A DNA stretch of 64,000 nt from Leifsonia sp. ZF2019 (GCF_019924635.1 NZ_CP065037.1:1550001-1614000); one strand, 5' to 3'; positions 39,768-49,557 are shown, numbered from the stretch's first letter. Translations and numbers: made by a program. The notes: generated by a model from the letters alone, not told the origin.

Positions 39768-40570
39768 GGTGCGCCGAAACCGGCGGCCCGCAGCACCCGC
39801 TGCCCGGCCGGACCCGTCACGAAGGCCAGGAACGCCTTCCCGCCCGCGGTGTTCGCGCCCTGCCCGACGGCCGCGATCGGATACGTGTTGACCACGCCCT
39901 TCGCCTCGGGGAAGGGCACCGAGCCGACCGCGTCGCCCGCACCCCGGACGTCCGTCGCGTAGACGATGCCCGCGTCGGCCTCGCCGGCGATCACTTTGCC
40001 GAGGACGTCCGTGACCGAGGACTCCTCGCTGACCGGCGCGAGCGTGGTGCCGGTCGCGGCCTCCACCTTCGCCGTCGCCGCCCCGCACGGCACCTGTGGT
40101 GCGCAGACGACCGTGGCGACGCCCGGCTTCGCGAGATCGGCGAAGCCGCCGATGTGTGCGGGGTTGCCTTTCGGCACGGCGATCGCGAGCACGTTCGTGG
40201 CGAAGTCGACCGGGTCGCCCGCGGTGACGCCGGCCGACACCGCCTTCTTCATGGTGGCTTCGTCCGCGGAGGCGAACACGTCGGCGGGCGCGCCCGCGGT
40301 CAGCTGGGTGACGAGGTCGGATGATCCCGCGAAGCTGAAGGTCACCGCGCTGCCCGGGTTCGCCTTCTCGAACTCGGCGCCGAGTGCGGTGAAGGTGCTC
40401 GTGAGCGACGCTGCGGCGAACACGGTGATCGTGCCCGTCGCCCGTCCCGTCGCCGAAGAGGTCGGGGATGCGGTCGCGGAGGACGAGCCGGCGGCCGAGC
40501 AGCCCGTCACGGCGAAGAGCAGGACGGCGAGGGAGGCGGTCGCAGCCGCCAGGCGCCTCCCCGCGGTCAC
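39764..40570 (-). CDS. modA: Molybdate-binding lipoprotein
   Basis: The 268-residue precursor has a lipoprotein signal with lipobox AVTGC (Cys ~23), then a Ser/Thr/Ala linker and a type-2 binding fold with [23 protein letters not shown] and [10 protein letters not shown], which line the molybdate site. It is anchored to the outer face of the membrane and delivers molybdate to ModBC. GTG 40570 lies in the stop of the Mop regulator gene. Confidence 0.95.
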   Translation of the reverse strand: MTAGRRLAAATASLAVLLFAVTGCSAAGSSSATASPTSSATGRATGTITVFAAASLTSTFTALGAEFEKANPGSAVTFSFAGSSDLVTQLTAGAPADVFASADEATMKKAVSAGVTAGDPVDFATNVLAIAVPKGNPAHIGGFADLAKPGVATVVCAPQVPCGAATAKVEAATGTTLAPVSEESSVTDVLGKVIAGEADAGIVYATDVRGAGDAVGSVPFPEAKGVVNTYPIAAVGQGANTAGGKAFLAFVTGPAGQRVLRAAGFGAP

Positions 40571-40971
40571 GACGATGCCCCCGGGGTCTCGACGATGACG
40601 GTGGTGGCCTTGACGACCGCGACGGCGACCGAGCCAGGCTCCAGCCCGAGCTCGCGCACGGCCTCGCTGCTCATGAGCGAGACGACGCGGTGCGGGCCGC
40701 ACTGCAGCTCCACCTGGGCCATGACGCGATCGGCGACGATGTCCGTGACGATGCCCACGAACCGGTTGCGGGCCGATCGGCCGACTCCGGACGGGTCGTC
40801 GGGCAGCACGGCGTTCTGCTTGGCGAGGACCGCGAGTTCCAGGCCGTCGACCACGGTGCGTCCGGCCCCGTCGTGTTCGCTCGACAGCAGGCCGCCCTCG
40901 ATCCAGCGGCGCACGGTGTCGTCCGAGACTCCGAGGAACCGTGCTGCGTCTTTCACCCGTATCTGCGGCAT
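40567..40971 (-). CDS. Molybdate-responsive regulator: HTH plus Mop/TOBE domain
   Basis: The ~134-residue protein begins with a MerR/excisionase-type winged helix ([20 protein letters not shown]) and ends with one TOBE/Mop domain ([20 protein letters not shown] and [16 protein letters not shown]), the molybdate-binding fold. It heads the modABC operon with 4-bp overlap and is probably its regulator or a molybdate store. ATG 40971 was chosen because TATGAT lies seven bases upstream; ATG 40983 would sit in that -10. Confidence 0.85.
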   Translation of the reverse strand: MPQIRVKDAARFLGVSDDTVRRWIEGGLLSSEHDGAGRTVVDGLELAVLAKQNAVLPDDPSGVGRSARNRFVGIVTDIVADRVMAQVELQCGPHRVVSLMSSEAVRELGLEPGSVAVAVVKATTVIVETPGASS

Positions 40972-40978
40972 GACTGTC

Positions 40979-40984
40979 ATCATA
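40979..40984 (-). promoter_or_regulatory. Leaderless -10 element of the Mop regulator-modABC operon
   Basis: On the minus strand TATGAT is followed by seven bases and then ATG 40971. It is the closest match to the -10 consensus among the leaderless candidates here. Confidence 0.6.
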
Positions 40985-41011
40985 GAGTCGCATCCGCGGT
41001 TGCGGGAGAGG

Positions 41012-41434
41012 TCAGAGGCCGACCCACTCCGAGGCTCCGGTGGCGAAGTGCTGCCGCTTCCAGATCGGCACGCCGGCCTTGATGGCCTCGACGAGCTCGG
41101 CGCACGCGGCGAACGCCTCCGCCCGGTGCGGCGCCGCGACGGCCGCGACCAGTGCGAGATCGCCGACCCTCAGCGACCCGACCCGGTGTTGCGCGGCGAC
41201 CCGGAGCCCGGTTCGTGCGGCGACCTCCTCGCAGCAGGCGCGGAGGAAGGACTCGGCGTCGGGATGCGCGCGGTAATCGAGGGAGACCACCGCCTGGCCC
41301 CCGTCATGGTCGCGCACGATCCCGTGGAAGCAGACGACGGCTCCGGCTTCCGCGCGCCAGACGAACTCGTCCGCGATCCCGGGATCGAGCGTGGCGGCGC
41401 TGATCTCGGCGAGCACCGCCCCCGCCGCCGTCAT
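41012..41434 (-). CDS. moaE: Molybdopterin synthase large subunit
   Basis: The 140-residue catalytic subunit of molybdopterin synthase has GAVVCFHGIVRDHDGG, VAAQHRVGSLRVGDLALVAA (quoted in part) and the C-terminal VPIWKRQHFATGASEWV with the active-site lysine. It receives sulfur from MoaD. It overlaps the MoaC-MoaB gene by ATGA. Confidence 0.95.
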   Translation of the reverse strand: MTAAGAVLAEISAATLDPGIADEFVWRAEAGAVVCFHGIVRDHDGGQAVVSLDYRAHPDAESFLRACCEEVAARTGLRVAAQHRVGSLRVGDLALVAAVAAPHRAEAFAACAELVEAIKAGVPIWKRQHFATGASEWVGL

Positions 41435-42456
41435 CGCCGGCCTCCTCGGTGGTCGCCGCCGGCGATCTGGTCGAGCAGGTGCGGCAGCAGCTCGGCCAGC
41501 ACCGCGAGACCGTCGGCGACCCCTCCAGGAGACCCCGGCAGGTTCACGACGAGGGTCGTGCCCGCGACGCCCGCTCGTCCCCGGCTGAGGGCCGCGAGCG
41601 GCGTGCTCGCCGTTCCTCGGGCGCGGAGCGCTTCGGCGACGCCGGGCAGCTCCCGGTCGAGGACGGCGGCCGTCGCCTCGGGGGTGAGGTCGTCGGGAGC
41701 GAGGCCCGTGCCTCCGGTCGTGAGCAGCACGCGCGGCCCCTCGCCGACCGCCGCGCGCACCGCGTCCCCGACCGCGCGGTCGGGCACCACTCGCACGTCA
41801 GCGGGGAGCCTGCGCTCGGCGAGCCACGCGGCGATCAGCGGACCGGTGGTGTCCTCCGCCGTCCCGGCGGCCGCCCGGGTCGAGGCGACGACGACGATGG
41901 CGGACGCCGGGGGAGCGGACGTGGCCGCGTCGTGCGCCACACGGTCCCCGGCGTCCGCGGACGGCGCGGCGCCGGCCTCTCCCGGGCGTCGCCACTCGCC
42001 GCGCTTGCCGCCGCTCTTCGCGACGACGCGCACCTCGGTGAGGACGGCAGCGGGATCCACGGCCTTGACCATGTCGTGCAGGGTGAGCCCGGCCACGGCG
42101 ACGGCCGTGAGCGCCTCCATCTCCACTCCCGTGCGCCCGCGGGTGCGCGCCACGGCCTCGATGGCGACGGACCCGTCCTCGCGGTCGAGGGCGAAGTCGA
42201 CGCGCACCGAGCTCAGCGGGAGGGGATGGCACAAGGGAATGAGGTCGCTGGTGCGCTTCGCGCCCGCGATCCCGGCGATGCGGGCGGTGGCGAGCACATC
42301 GGCCTTGGGGAGGTCGTCGGCGGCGATCGCCGCGACCACCGCCCGCGTGGTGCGGAGCAGGCCGCGTGCGACCGCTTCGCGATCGGTCTCGGCCTTGCCG
42401 CCCACGTCGACCATGCGTGCGCGTCCGTCGGCATCCAGGTGACTGAACTCGGTCAT
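41431..42456 (-). CDS. Fusion of MoaC and MoaB/MogA
   Basis: The 341-residue protein joins two cofactor steps. Residues 1-~155 are MoaC, which forms cyclic pyranopterin monophosphate: MVDVGGKAETDREAVARG, SDLIPLCHPLPL, GVEMEALTAVAVAGLTLHDMVKA (quoted in part). Residues ~180-341 are a MoaB/MogA molybdopterin adenylyltransferase: VLLTTGGTGLAPDDLTPEAT and NLPGSPGGVADGL. A Pro/Ala/Asp linker of ~25 residues joins them. ATG 42456 overlaps the moeA stop. Confidence 0.95.
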   Translation of the reverse strand: MTEFSHLDADGRARMVDVGGKAETDREAVARGLLRTTRAVVAAIAADDLPKADVLATARIAGIAGAKRTSDLIPLCHPLPLSSVRVDFALDREDGSVAIEAVARTRGRTGVEMEALTAVAVAGLTLHDMVKAVDPAAVLTEVRVVAKSGGKRGEWRRPGEAGAAPSADAGDRVAHDAATSAPPASAIVVVASTRAAAGTAEDTTGPLIAAWLAERRLPADVRVVPDRAVGDAVRAAVGEGPRVLLTTGGTGLAPDDLTPEATAAVLDRELPGVAEALRARGTASTPLAALSRGRAGVAGTTLVVNLPGSPGGVADGLAVLAELLPHLLDQIAGGDHRGGRR

Positions 42457-43658
42457 AGGGTCCAGACTGTCACGTCGGCTCCGGCCCGCAGCGACTCCAC
42501 GTCGGCGGGAACGTCGATCAGCACATCGGCGCGGGCCATCGCCGCGACGAGGTGGGAGCCCGGTCCCGAGACGGGCGCCACGACCCCGTCCGCCCACCGC
42601 CCGCGAAGGAACTGGCGCTTGCCGGGAACCGAGTGCACGGCGTCGGCCAGGCGGGCGCGCTCCGGACCGATCGGCGGCAATCCGGCCGCCTCGCGCAGCG
42701 GCCCGCGCAGGAACACCACGAACGACACCTGCGTGCTCACCGGGTTGCCGGGGAAGCAGAGCACCGGAACGCCGTCCACCACGGCGGTCGCCTGCGGTCC
42801 GCCCGGCTGCATCCCCACGGTGGTGACGACCGCGCCACGCGGCTCGAGCACCTCCCTGACGACTTCGTAGGCTCCGCGTGAGATACCACCGGATGTGACG
42901 ACGAGATCGCTGTCCGCGACGGCACGGTCGAGCAGCCGAGCGAACGTGGCGGGGTCGTCATTGCTCGCCTCCTGCGATGACACCACCGCGCCCGCCTCTT
43001 CGACCAGCGCGGCCAGGGCGATACCGTTGGCGTCGAAGATCCGGCCGAACGCGGCCGGGCCGCCGTCGGTCACCAGCTCGGAGCCCGTGGTCAGAATCCC
43101 CACCCGCAGCCGCGACCGCACCGGCACACTCCGCACCCCGGCGGCGGCGAGGGCGGCCAGGTGGCGGGGTGCGAGGAGGGTCCCCGCGGGCACCAGCACC
43201 TCGCCGCGGCGCAGGTCGCTGCCCCGCTCGCGCACGTACTCACCGGGACGGCGCGGTCGTTGGATCTCCACGACGGCGCCGCGGAGGTCGTCGTCGCGAC
43301 CGAGCACGAGCTCGGTGTCCTCGACGGGCACGACCGCGTCGGCGCCGTCGGGCATCGGCGCGCCCGTCATGATGCGGATGGCCGTCCCGGAGACGTGGCG
43401 CACGGCGACGACATGTCCGGCGGGGATGTCTCCGGCGACCTCGAGGGCCACCGGCGTCCGCTCGACATCGGCCGCCCGAACGGCGAAGCCGTCCATCTGC
43501 GCGTTGCGGAACAGAGGAAGATCGACTCCGGAGCGAACGTCGGACGCGGTGATGCGGCCCCGTGCCTCCGCCACCGGCACCGCGTCGATGGCGGGTCCGG
43601 CCGCCCGGGCGAGCAGCCTCGCGACGGTCACGGCGTGCTCGTCCACTGTCGGGCTCAT
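42453..43658 (-). CDS. moeA: Molybdopterin molybdotransferase
   Basis: The 401-residue enzyme inserts molybdate into adenylylated molybdopterin. It shows LPLFRNAQMDGFAVRA (~47), RIMTGAPMPDGADAVVPVED, GILTTGSEL, VVTSGGISRGAYEVV and CFPGNPVSTQVSF. It is the first gene of the moeA-moaCB-moaE run. A GATACT hexamer (43666-43671) seven bases before the ATG suggests a leaderless promoter. Confidence 0.96.
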   Translation of the reverse strand: MSPTVDEHAVTVARLLARAAGPAIDAVPVAEARGRITASDVRSGVDLPLFRNAQMDGFAVRAADVERTPVALEVAGDIPAGHVVAVRHVSGTAIRIMTGAPMPDGADAVVPVEDTELVLGRDDDLRGAVVEIQRPRRPGEYVRERGSDLRRGEVLVPAGTLLAPRHLAALAAAGVRSVPVRSRLRVGILTTGSELVTDGGPAAFGRIFDANGIALAALVEEAGAVVSSQEASNDDPATFARLLDRAVADSDLVVTSGGISRGAYEVVREVLEPRGAVVTTVGMQPGGPQATAVVDGVPVLCFPGNPVSTQVSFVVFLRGPLREAAGLPPIGPERARLADAVHSVPGKRQFLRGRWADGVVAPVSGPGSHLVAAMARADVLIDVPADVESLRAGADVTVWTL

Positions 43659-43665
43659 GGCTCCC

Positions 43666-43671
43666 AGTATC
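43666..43671 (-). promoter_or_regulatory. Candidate -10 element of moeA
   Basis: On the minus strand GATACT is followed by seven bases and then ATG 43658. It lacks the leading T of the common motif. Confidence 0.35.
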
Positions 43672-43693
43672 GCGCCTCGTCGCCGGAGTCGGG

Positions 43694-45223
43694 TCAGGCG
43701 ACCGTGACGGTGATGCTGTGCAGGCCCGTCGCGCCGTCCGGGACGACGTCCTGCCGCTTCGCCGTCTGGACCGTCCCCCGGGCATCGGTGGCGCGCACCG
43801 CCAGGGTATGGGTGCCCCGTTCGGCCGCCCACTCGTACTTCCACTGCCGCCAGGTGTCGATGGAGATAGCGTCGGCGAGTTGCGCAGGGGCCCAGTCGCC
43901 GTCGTCCACGCGCACCTCGACGGCACTCACGCCGACGTGCTGCGACCAGGCGACGCCGGCCACGGCCACGGTCCCCGCCTTCACCTGGCGTCCCTCCGCA
44001 GGGACGTCGATGCGGGACGAAAGCTTGACGGGGCCGCGCTCGGACCATCCCCGATCCGTCCAGTAGGAGGTGACGGCGTCGAATCGGGTGACCTGCAGTT
44101 CCACCACCCACTTCGTCGCCGAGACGTAGCCGTAGAGGCCGGGGACGACCATGCGCACCGGGTAGCCGTGCTCGAGCGGGAGCGGCTGGCCGTTCATCCC
44201 GACCGCCAGGATGGCCGCTCGATCGTCGGTGAGCGCCTCGATCGGGGTGCTCGCCGTCCAGCCGTCCTGGCTGCGCGAGAGCACCATGTCCGCCCGCGCG
44301 GTCGGAGCGGCGCGGGCGAGCAGATGCCGGATCGGGTAGCCCAACCACCGCGCGTTGCCGATGAGGTCGCCCCCGACCTCGTTCGACACGCAGGTGAGGG
44401 TGGTCACAGACTCCTCCAGCGGCAGGGCCAGGAGCTCGGCGTACGTCAGCTCCACCTCGTGCTCCACCATCCCCGTGATGCGCAGCCGCCAGTCCTGCGG
44501 CTGGATCCCGGGGATCTGGAGTGCGGTGTCGATCCGGTAGAAGTCCGCGGCGGGCGTGACGATGGGGGACAGGCCTGGGACGGCGAACGACGCTCCAGCC
44601 GGGATCGGCGGCGCGGCCGTCGCGGGCGCCGGGAGGTGGAACGCCGCCCGGGCCGCCGCGGCCGCTCGATATCCCGTCGCCACGATCTGGCCGGCCAGGA
44701 CGCCGATCGCTCCCGCCACGGCCGTGCCGGACGCCGTCAGAACGAACCGCCGCCTGGTCACCGTGCCGAGCGGCGCCACCCTGGTCGGTTCGGTGCCGCG
44801 CAGCAGCCGGATCAGCCACGCGAGGACCAGGACGCCCACGAGCCCCGCGAGGACCGATGGGACGGCATCCACGATCCCCGCACCGGATCGGGTCAGGGCG
44901 GCCAGCACACCGACTCCCGCGCCGACCGCCACGAGGATCCGCCCGAACGGCGGACGACGCAGCTCCAGCCAACCGGCGAGCGCACCACCGACCAGGACCA
45001 GCAGGGCGAGCAGTGTGACCAGGAACACCTTGTCGCCCGTGCCGAACAGGCCGATCACGGCCTCCTTGACCCACGCGGGCGCCAGGTCGATCACCAGCGA
45101 CCCGACAACGAGCACCGGGCTGCCGTCCTGCACCACGAAGGCGCTCACCAGCTCGGCGGCCCCGACGCCGCCCACCACGCTCGCGAGACCGGCCAGGGAG
45201 GCACGCGCGCGCATCGACATCAT
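43694..45223 (-). CDS. Membrane-anchored sulfite-oxidase-family molybdoenzyme
   Basis: The ~509-residue protein has four or five N-terminal transmembrane helices, an RRRFVLTASG stretch before the last, then an extracytoplasmic sulfite-oxidase core. The Mo-binding cysteine lies in VTTLTCVSNEVGGDLIGNARW, preceded by the GMVEHEVELTYAELLALP segment. A C-terminal immunoglobulin-like Mo-Co dimerisation domain follows (~405-509). The Arg-Arg motif suggests Tat export of the folded cofactor-loaded domain. ATG 45223 has TACGCT six bases upstream; 45220 and 45214 are alternative starts. Confidence 0.9.
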   Translation of the reverse strand: MMSMRARASLAGLASVVGGVGAAELVSAFVVQDGSPVLVVGSLVIDLAPAWVKEAVIGLFGTGDKVFLVTLLALLVLVGGALAGWLELRRPPFGRILVAVGAGVGVLAALTRSGAGIVDAVPSVLAGLVGVLVLAWLIRLLRGTEPTRVAPLGTVTRRRFVLTASGTAVAGAIGVLAGQIVATGYRAAAAARAAFHLPAPATAAPPIPAGASFAVPGLSPIVTPAADFYRIDTALQIPGIQPQDWRLRITGMVEHEVELTYAELLALPLEESVTTLTCVSNEVGGDLIGNARWLGYPIRHLLARAAPTARADMVLSRSQDGWTASTPIEALTDDRAAILAVGMNGQPLPLEHGYPVRMVVPGLYGYVSATKWVVELQVTRFDAVTSYWTDRGWSERGPVKLSSRIDVPAEGRQVKAGTVAVAGVAWSQHVGVSAVEVRVDDGDWAPAQLADAISIDTWRQWKYEWAAERGTHTLAVRATDARGTVQTAKRQDVVPDGATGLHSITVTVA

Positions 45224-45229
45224 GATCGA

Positions 45230-45235
45230 AGCGTA
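45230..45235 (-). promoter_or_regulatory. Leaderless -10 element of the membrane molybdoenzyme gene
   Basis: On the minus strand TACGCT is followed by six bases and then ATG 45223. Confidence 0.5.
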
Positions 45236-45296
45236 GGGGCGCCGGCTGTGCGCCGGAAGAGAAGCCGGCGCGCGGCATGAGAGCCTTGGAGTCATC

Positions 45297-47867
45297 ATGA
45301 CGTCTCCTGCACCCGTCCGGCTCCGCGTCGACGACATCCCCGGGCACACCGGGCCCGGCACCGCCGACGAGGACGCCGTCTACGACACGTTCGTCTCCTG
45401 GGCGGAAGCCGGCGGCATCTCCCTCTACCCGGCACAGGACGAGTCCGTCATCGAGATCGTCGCCGGCGCGAACCTGATCCTCAGCACGCCGACGGGCACC
45501 GGCAAGTCCCTCGTCGCCGTCGCCGCCCACTTCGCCGCACTCGCCCGGGGGGAGCGCAGCTACTACACCGCGCCGATCAAGGCGCTCGTCTCGGAGAAGT
45601 TCTTCGCCCTGGTCGACATCTTCGGCGCCGAGAACGTCGGGATGATGACGGGCGACTCCGCCGTCAACGCCGACGCCCCGATCATCTGCTGCACCGCCGA
45701 GATCCTCGCCAACCTCGCCCTCCGGCACGGGGACGAGACACCCGCCGGCCAGGTCGTGATGGACGAGTTCCACTTCTACGCGGATCCCGACCGCGGGTGG
45801 GCGTGGCAGGTGCCCCTCCTCACGCTCCCGCACACCCAGTTCGTGCTCATGTCGGCGACCCTGGGCGACGTCACGGCGCTCGCCGCGGACCTGACGCGCC
45901 GCACCGGCCGCGACACGGCGACGGTCACCGGCGTCGAGCGGCCCGTACCGTTGCACTACTTCTACGAGCTCTCGCCCATCCACGAGACCATCGACGACCT
46001 CCTGCACACCGGGCAGGCGCCGATCTACGTCGTCCACTTCTCGCAGCTCGCGGCGCTCGAACGCGCGCAGTCGCTCTCGAGCGCCAAGATCGCCGACCGC
46101 GAGCAGCGCGACCGCATCGCGGAGCTCATCGGAGACTTCCGCTTCACGACCGCCTTCGGCAAGACCCTCTCCCGGCTCCTGCGCCAGGGCATCGGCGTGC
46201 ACCACGCGGGTATGCTCCCCAAGTACCGTCGGCTGGTCGAGCAGCTCGCGCAGCGCGGGCTCCTGCGCGTGATCTGCGGCACCGACACCCTCGGCGTCGG
46301 GATCAATGTGCCGATCCGCACAGTGCTGCTCACCGCGCTGACGAAGTTCGACGGAACCCGGATGCGGCAGCTCAACGCCCGCGAGTTCCACCAGATCGCG
46401 GGCCGCGCCGGTCGCGCGGGCTTCGACACGGCCGGCACCGTCGTCGCGCAGGCGCCCGAGCACGAGAGCGAGAACCTCAAGGCGATCGAGAAAGCGGGCG
46501 ACGACCCGAAGAAGCGGCGCAAGATCGTCCGGAAGAAGGCCCCGGACGGCTTCGTGTCGTGGGGCGAGCCGTCGTTCCGCAAGCTGATCGAGGCGGAGCC
46601 CGAGACGCTCGCCTCGTCGATGCAGATCACCAGCGCCATGCTGATCAACGTCATCGGCCGCGGCGGGGACGTCTACGGGCATGTGCGCGCACTCGTGTTC
46701 GACAACCACGAACCCTGGAAGCGGCAGCTCGCCCTGGCCCGGCGGGCGATCGAGCTGTACCGCTCCCTCCTGACCGCCGGAGTGATCGAGAACGTGGCAG
46801 GCGAGATCCGGCTCACAGTCGACCTGCAGCCCAACTTCGCCCTCAACCAGCCGCTCTCTCCGTTCGCGCTCGCCGCTTTCGAGCTCTTCGACGCCGCGTC
46901 GCCGCAGTTCGCTCTCGACATCGTCTCGGTCGTGGAGGCGACGCTGGACGATCCGCGTCCGGTGCTCTCGGCGCAGCAGTTCCAGGCGCGCGGGGAGGCG
47001 GTCGCCGCGATGAAGGCCGAGGGAATCGAGTACGACGAGCGCATGGAGGCGCTCGAGCAGGTCACGCATCCGAAGCCGCACGCGGAGCTGCTCGAGGACG
47101 CCTTCGCGACCTACGCGTCCAGCCAGCCCTGGGTGGCCGACTTCGAGCTGAGCCCCAAGTCCGTCGCGCGGGACCTCTACGAGCGCGCCATGACTTTCGG
47201 CGAGTTCATCGCGTTCTACAAGCTCGCACGCTCGGAGGGCGTCGTGCTCCGCTACCTCTCCGATGCGTACCGGGCGCTCGGACAGACGGTGCCGCTCGAC
47301 TTGCGCACGGAGGAGCTGCGCGACATCATCGAGTGGCTCGGCGAGCTGGTGCGGCAGGTCGACTCCAGTCTGCTGGACGAGTGGGAGGAGCTCGTCCACC
47401 CCGACGCCGCCCGCCATGCCGCCGAGGCCGGCGCACTCGCACCGCCCGCACCGCGCACCGTCACCACCAACCGGCGCGCCTTCTTCGTCCTCGTGCGCAA
47501 CGAGCTGTTCCGGCGCGTGCAGCTCGCCGCCCTCGACCGGGTGCCGGAACTCGGGGTGCTGGAGGCCGAGGCCGCCGCACTGGCGGAGTCCGCCGCCCCC
47601 TCGTTCACGGAACAGGAGTGGGATGCCGCGCTCGAGGACTACTACGCGGAGCACGACGAGATCCTGACGGACGCGGCCGCACGATCCGCCGCGATGATCG
47701 TGGTGGACGAGTCGACCGCCGCCGCAGAGGGTGTCTGGCGGGTGCGTCAGATCCTGTCCGACCCGGCCGGGGACCACGACTGGGGGATCAGCGCCGACGT
47801 GCTGCTGGAGGCGTCCGCGCGGGCCGGGGTGGCCGTCCTCCGTGTCACCGCGGTGGGGCGTCTCTGA
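45297..47867 (+). CDS. DEAD/DEAH-box helicase with DUF3516
   Basis: The 856-residue superfamily-2 helicase has Walker A STPTGTGKSLV (~63), DEFHFYADPDRGWAW (motif II as DEFH, ~156), VLMSATLGDV (motif III), GIGVHHAGMLPKYRR, CGTDTLGVGINVPIRTV and QIAGRAGRAGFD (motif VI, ~367). This is the Ski2-like order. The C-terminal half is the DUF3516 region typical of actinobacteria. It probably works on RNA, but DNA cannot be excluded. It is transcribed divergently from the molybdoenzyme gene. Confidence 0.9.
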   Translation: MTSPAPVRLRVDDIPGHTGPGTADEDAVYDTFVSWAEAGGISLYPAQDESVIEIVAGANLILSTPTGTGKSLVAVAAHFAALARGERSYYTAPIKALVSEKFFALVDIFGAENVGMMTGDSAVNADAPIICCTAEILANLALRHGDETPAGQVVMDEFHFYADPDRGWAWQVPLLTLPHTQFVLMSATLGDVTALAADLTRRTGRDTATVTGVERPVPLHYFYELSPIHETIDDLLHTGQAPIYVVHFSQLAALERAQSLSSAKIADREQRDRIAELIGDFRFTTAFGKTLSRLLRQGIGVHHAGMLPKYRRLVEQLAQRGLLRVICGTDTLGVGINVPIRTVLLTALTKFDGTRMRQLNAREFHQIAGRAGRAGFDTAGTVVAQAPEHESENLKAIEKAGDDPKKRRKIVRKKAPDGFVSWGEPSFRKLIEAEPETLASSMQITSAMLINVIGRGGDVYGHVRALVFDNHEPWKRQLALARRAIELYRSLLTAGVIENVAGEIRLTVDLQPNFALNQPLSPFALAAFELFDAASPQFALDIVSVVEATLDDPRPVLSAQQFQARGEAVAAMKAEGIEYDERMEALEQVTHPKPHAELLEDAFATYASSQPWVADFELSPKSVARDLYERAMTFGEFIAFYKLARSEGVVLRYLSDAYRALGQTVPLDLRTEELRDIIEWLGELVRQVDSSLLDEWEELVHPDAARHAAEAGALAPPAPRTVTTNRRAFFVLVRNELFRRVQLAALDRVPELGVLEAEAAALAESAAPSFTEQEWDAALEDYYAEHDEILTDAAARSAAMIVVDESTAAAEGVWRVRQILSDPAGDHDWGISADVLLEASARAGVAVLRVTAVGRL

Positions 47868-47999
47868 CGATTTTGACGCCGGACCGCAGGCGTGTGAGTA
47901 TCTACACGGTCGCTTGATGGCGCGCCAGGTCACTTGCATGACATCCCGGTGAACGGTTGGATCGGGGTGGACCGCATCCCCCACACGAGAAAGTATCCG

Positions 48000-49214
48000 G
48001 TGGACCTCACCCTCATCATCGTGCTGGTCATCGCGCTGGCCTTGTTCTTCGACTTCACGAACGGTTTCCACGACACCGCGAACGCGATGGCGACCCCCAT
48101 CGCGACCGGCGCCATGAAGCCGAAGGTGGCCGTCGCCCTGGCCGCCGTCCTCAACCTGATCGGCGCGTTCCTGTCCACGGAGGTGGCGAAGACCATCTCC
48201 GGCGGCATCATCCGGGAGGGCTCCGGCGGGGTGCAGATCACGCCGGAGCTGATCTTCGCCGGCCTGGTCGGCGCGATCGTCTGGAACATGGTCACCTGGC
48301 TGTTCGGGCTGCCCTCGTCGTCCAGCCACGCGCTGTTCGGCGGACTGATCGGCGCCGCCATCGTCGGGGCGGGTATCGGGGCGGTGGACTTCGTCGTCGT
48401 GCTCGACAAGGTCATCCTCCCCGCCCTCATCGCACCGGTCACCGCCGGTGTCGTGGCGTACTCGGCCACGAAGCTCGCCTACTGGATCACGCGACGCTAC
48501 GACGGCCGTCCCGACGGGCGCGGCGGGTTCCGGTACGGCCAGATCTTCTCCTCGTCGCTCGTCGCACTCGCGCACGGCACCAACGATGCCCAGAAGACGA
48601 TGGGCGTCATCACGCTCACCCTGATCGCCGCCGGACTCCAGACGGCGGGCACCGGCCCCGAGCTGTGGGTGGTCGTCTCCTGCGCCCTCGCCATCGCGAT
48701 CGGCACGTACTCGGGCGGGTGGCGCATCATCCGCACCCTCGGTCGCGGCCTCACCGAGGTCAAGCCCGCACAGGGCTTCGCGGCCGAGACGAGCACCGCA
48801 GCGACGATCCTCGCCTCCAGCCACCTCGGCTTCGCCCTCTCGACCACTCAGGTCGCCTCCGGTTCGGTCATCGGATCGGGCCTCGGCCGTCGCGGTTCGT
48901 CGGTGCGCTGGGGGACGGCAGGGCGCATCGCGATCGGCTGGCTGCTCACCCTTCCCGCGGCGGCCATCGTCGGCGCCGTCGCCGCGCTGATCGCGGGACT
49001 CGGCCCCGTGGGCATCCTCGTCGACACCGTGCTCGGCGTGGTCGTCGTGGCCCTCATCTTCTGGCTGTCGCGGCGCAACCAGGTGCACAGCGCCAACGCG
49101 GTCGAGCCCGCCCCCGTGCAGGGTCAGAGCGAGGTCGCCGCCTCGGGCCGCGCCGTCAAGATCAAGAAGGTCAAGCCGCTCAAGAAGGAGCGCGCTCGCA
49201 AGGAGTCCGCATGA
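48000..49214 (+). CDS. Inorganic phosphate transporter, PiT family
   Basis: The 404-residue membrane protein has ~10 helices with the two inverted PiT signatures GFHDTANAMATPIATGAM (N-terminal) and ALAHGTNDAQKTMG (middle), which form the phosphate/cation site. It has a Lys/Arg-rich tail. GTG 48000 was chosen because it starts the family-like DLTLIIVLVIALALFFDF and has GAGAAAG upstream; GTG 47949 and 47967 are in-frame alternatives. Its stop overlaps the next ATG. The 132-bp gap before it shows no clear Pho box. Confidence 0.92.
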   Translation: MDLTLIIVLVIALALFFDFTNGFHDTANAMATPIATGAMKPKVAVALAAVLNLIGAFLSTEVAKTISGGIIREGSGGVQITPELIFAGLVGAIVWNMVTWLFGLPSSSSHALFGGLIGAAIVGAGIGAVDFVVVLDKVILPALIAPVTAGVVAYSATKLAYWITRRYDGRPDGRGGFRYGQIFSSSLVALAHGTNDAQKTMGVITLTLIAAGLQTAGTGPELWVVVSCALAIAIGTYSGGWRIIRTLGRGLTEVKPAQGFAAETSTAATILASSHLGFALSTTQVASGSVIGSGLGRRGSSVRWGTAGRIAIGWLLTLPAAAIVGAVAALIAGLGPVGILVDTVLGVVVVALIFWLSRRNQVHSANAVEPAPVQGQSEVAASGRAVKIKKVKPLKKERARKESA

Positions 49215-49549
49215 ACGGCATCGACTGGGTCGCCTTCCTCATCGTCTTCGCCGCCGCCATCGTGGGGGCGTGCGTCGTCGTGACCCTCTATGCACTCGGC
49301 ACGCGCCTGCTCGCCGTCGCCGGGCGCGCGCTCTTCGTCGAGCCGGTGGAGTTCACGGACGCGATCACGGTGATCACGCCGGAGGAGGCCGCGAAGGCCC
49401 AGCGCAAGGCCGCCAAGGCCCGCAAGAAGAACCCGCTGACGGACGGCCAGAAACGATTGGCCCTCACCGGCGCCTACGCATGTTTCGTGCTCACCGGCTG
49501 CGCCGTCCTTTACGGCCTCTACCTCATCATCCCGTTCTTCCACGCCTGA
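49211..49549 (+). CDS. Small membrane partner of the phosphate transporter
   Basis: The 112-residue protein has two transmembrane helices (about 6-28 and 86-108) separated by a charged cytoplasmic loop (AAKAQRKAAKARKKN). Its ATG overlaps the PiT stop (ATGA), so it is made with the transporter. Small partners of this kind often follow pit genes in actinobacteria; the function is unknown. Confidence 0.75.
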   Translation: MNGIDWVAFLIVFAAAIVGACVVVTLYALGTRLLAVAGRALFVEPVEFTDAITVITPEEAAKAQRKAAKARKKNPLTDGQKRLALTGAYACFVLTGCAVLYGLYLIIPFFHA

Positions 49550-49557
49550 GGTGCCGC

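Noticed and set aside
42453-49088. Very long open frame (over 2,200 codons) on the minus strand
   Set aside because: Only its end (moeA, 42453-43658) is a real gene. The rest is a high-GC shadow opposite and between well-recognised genes, with His/Arg/Glu-rich nonsense composition.
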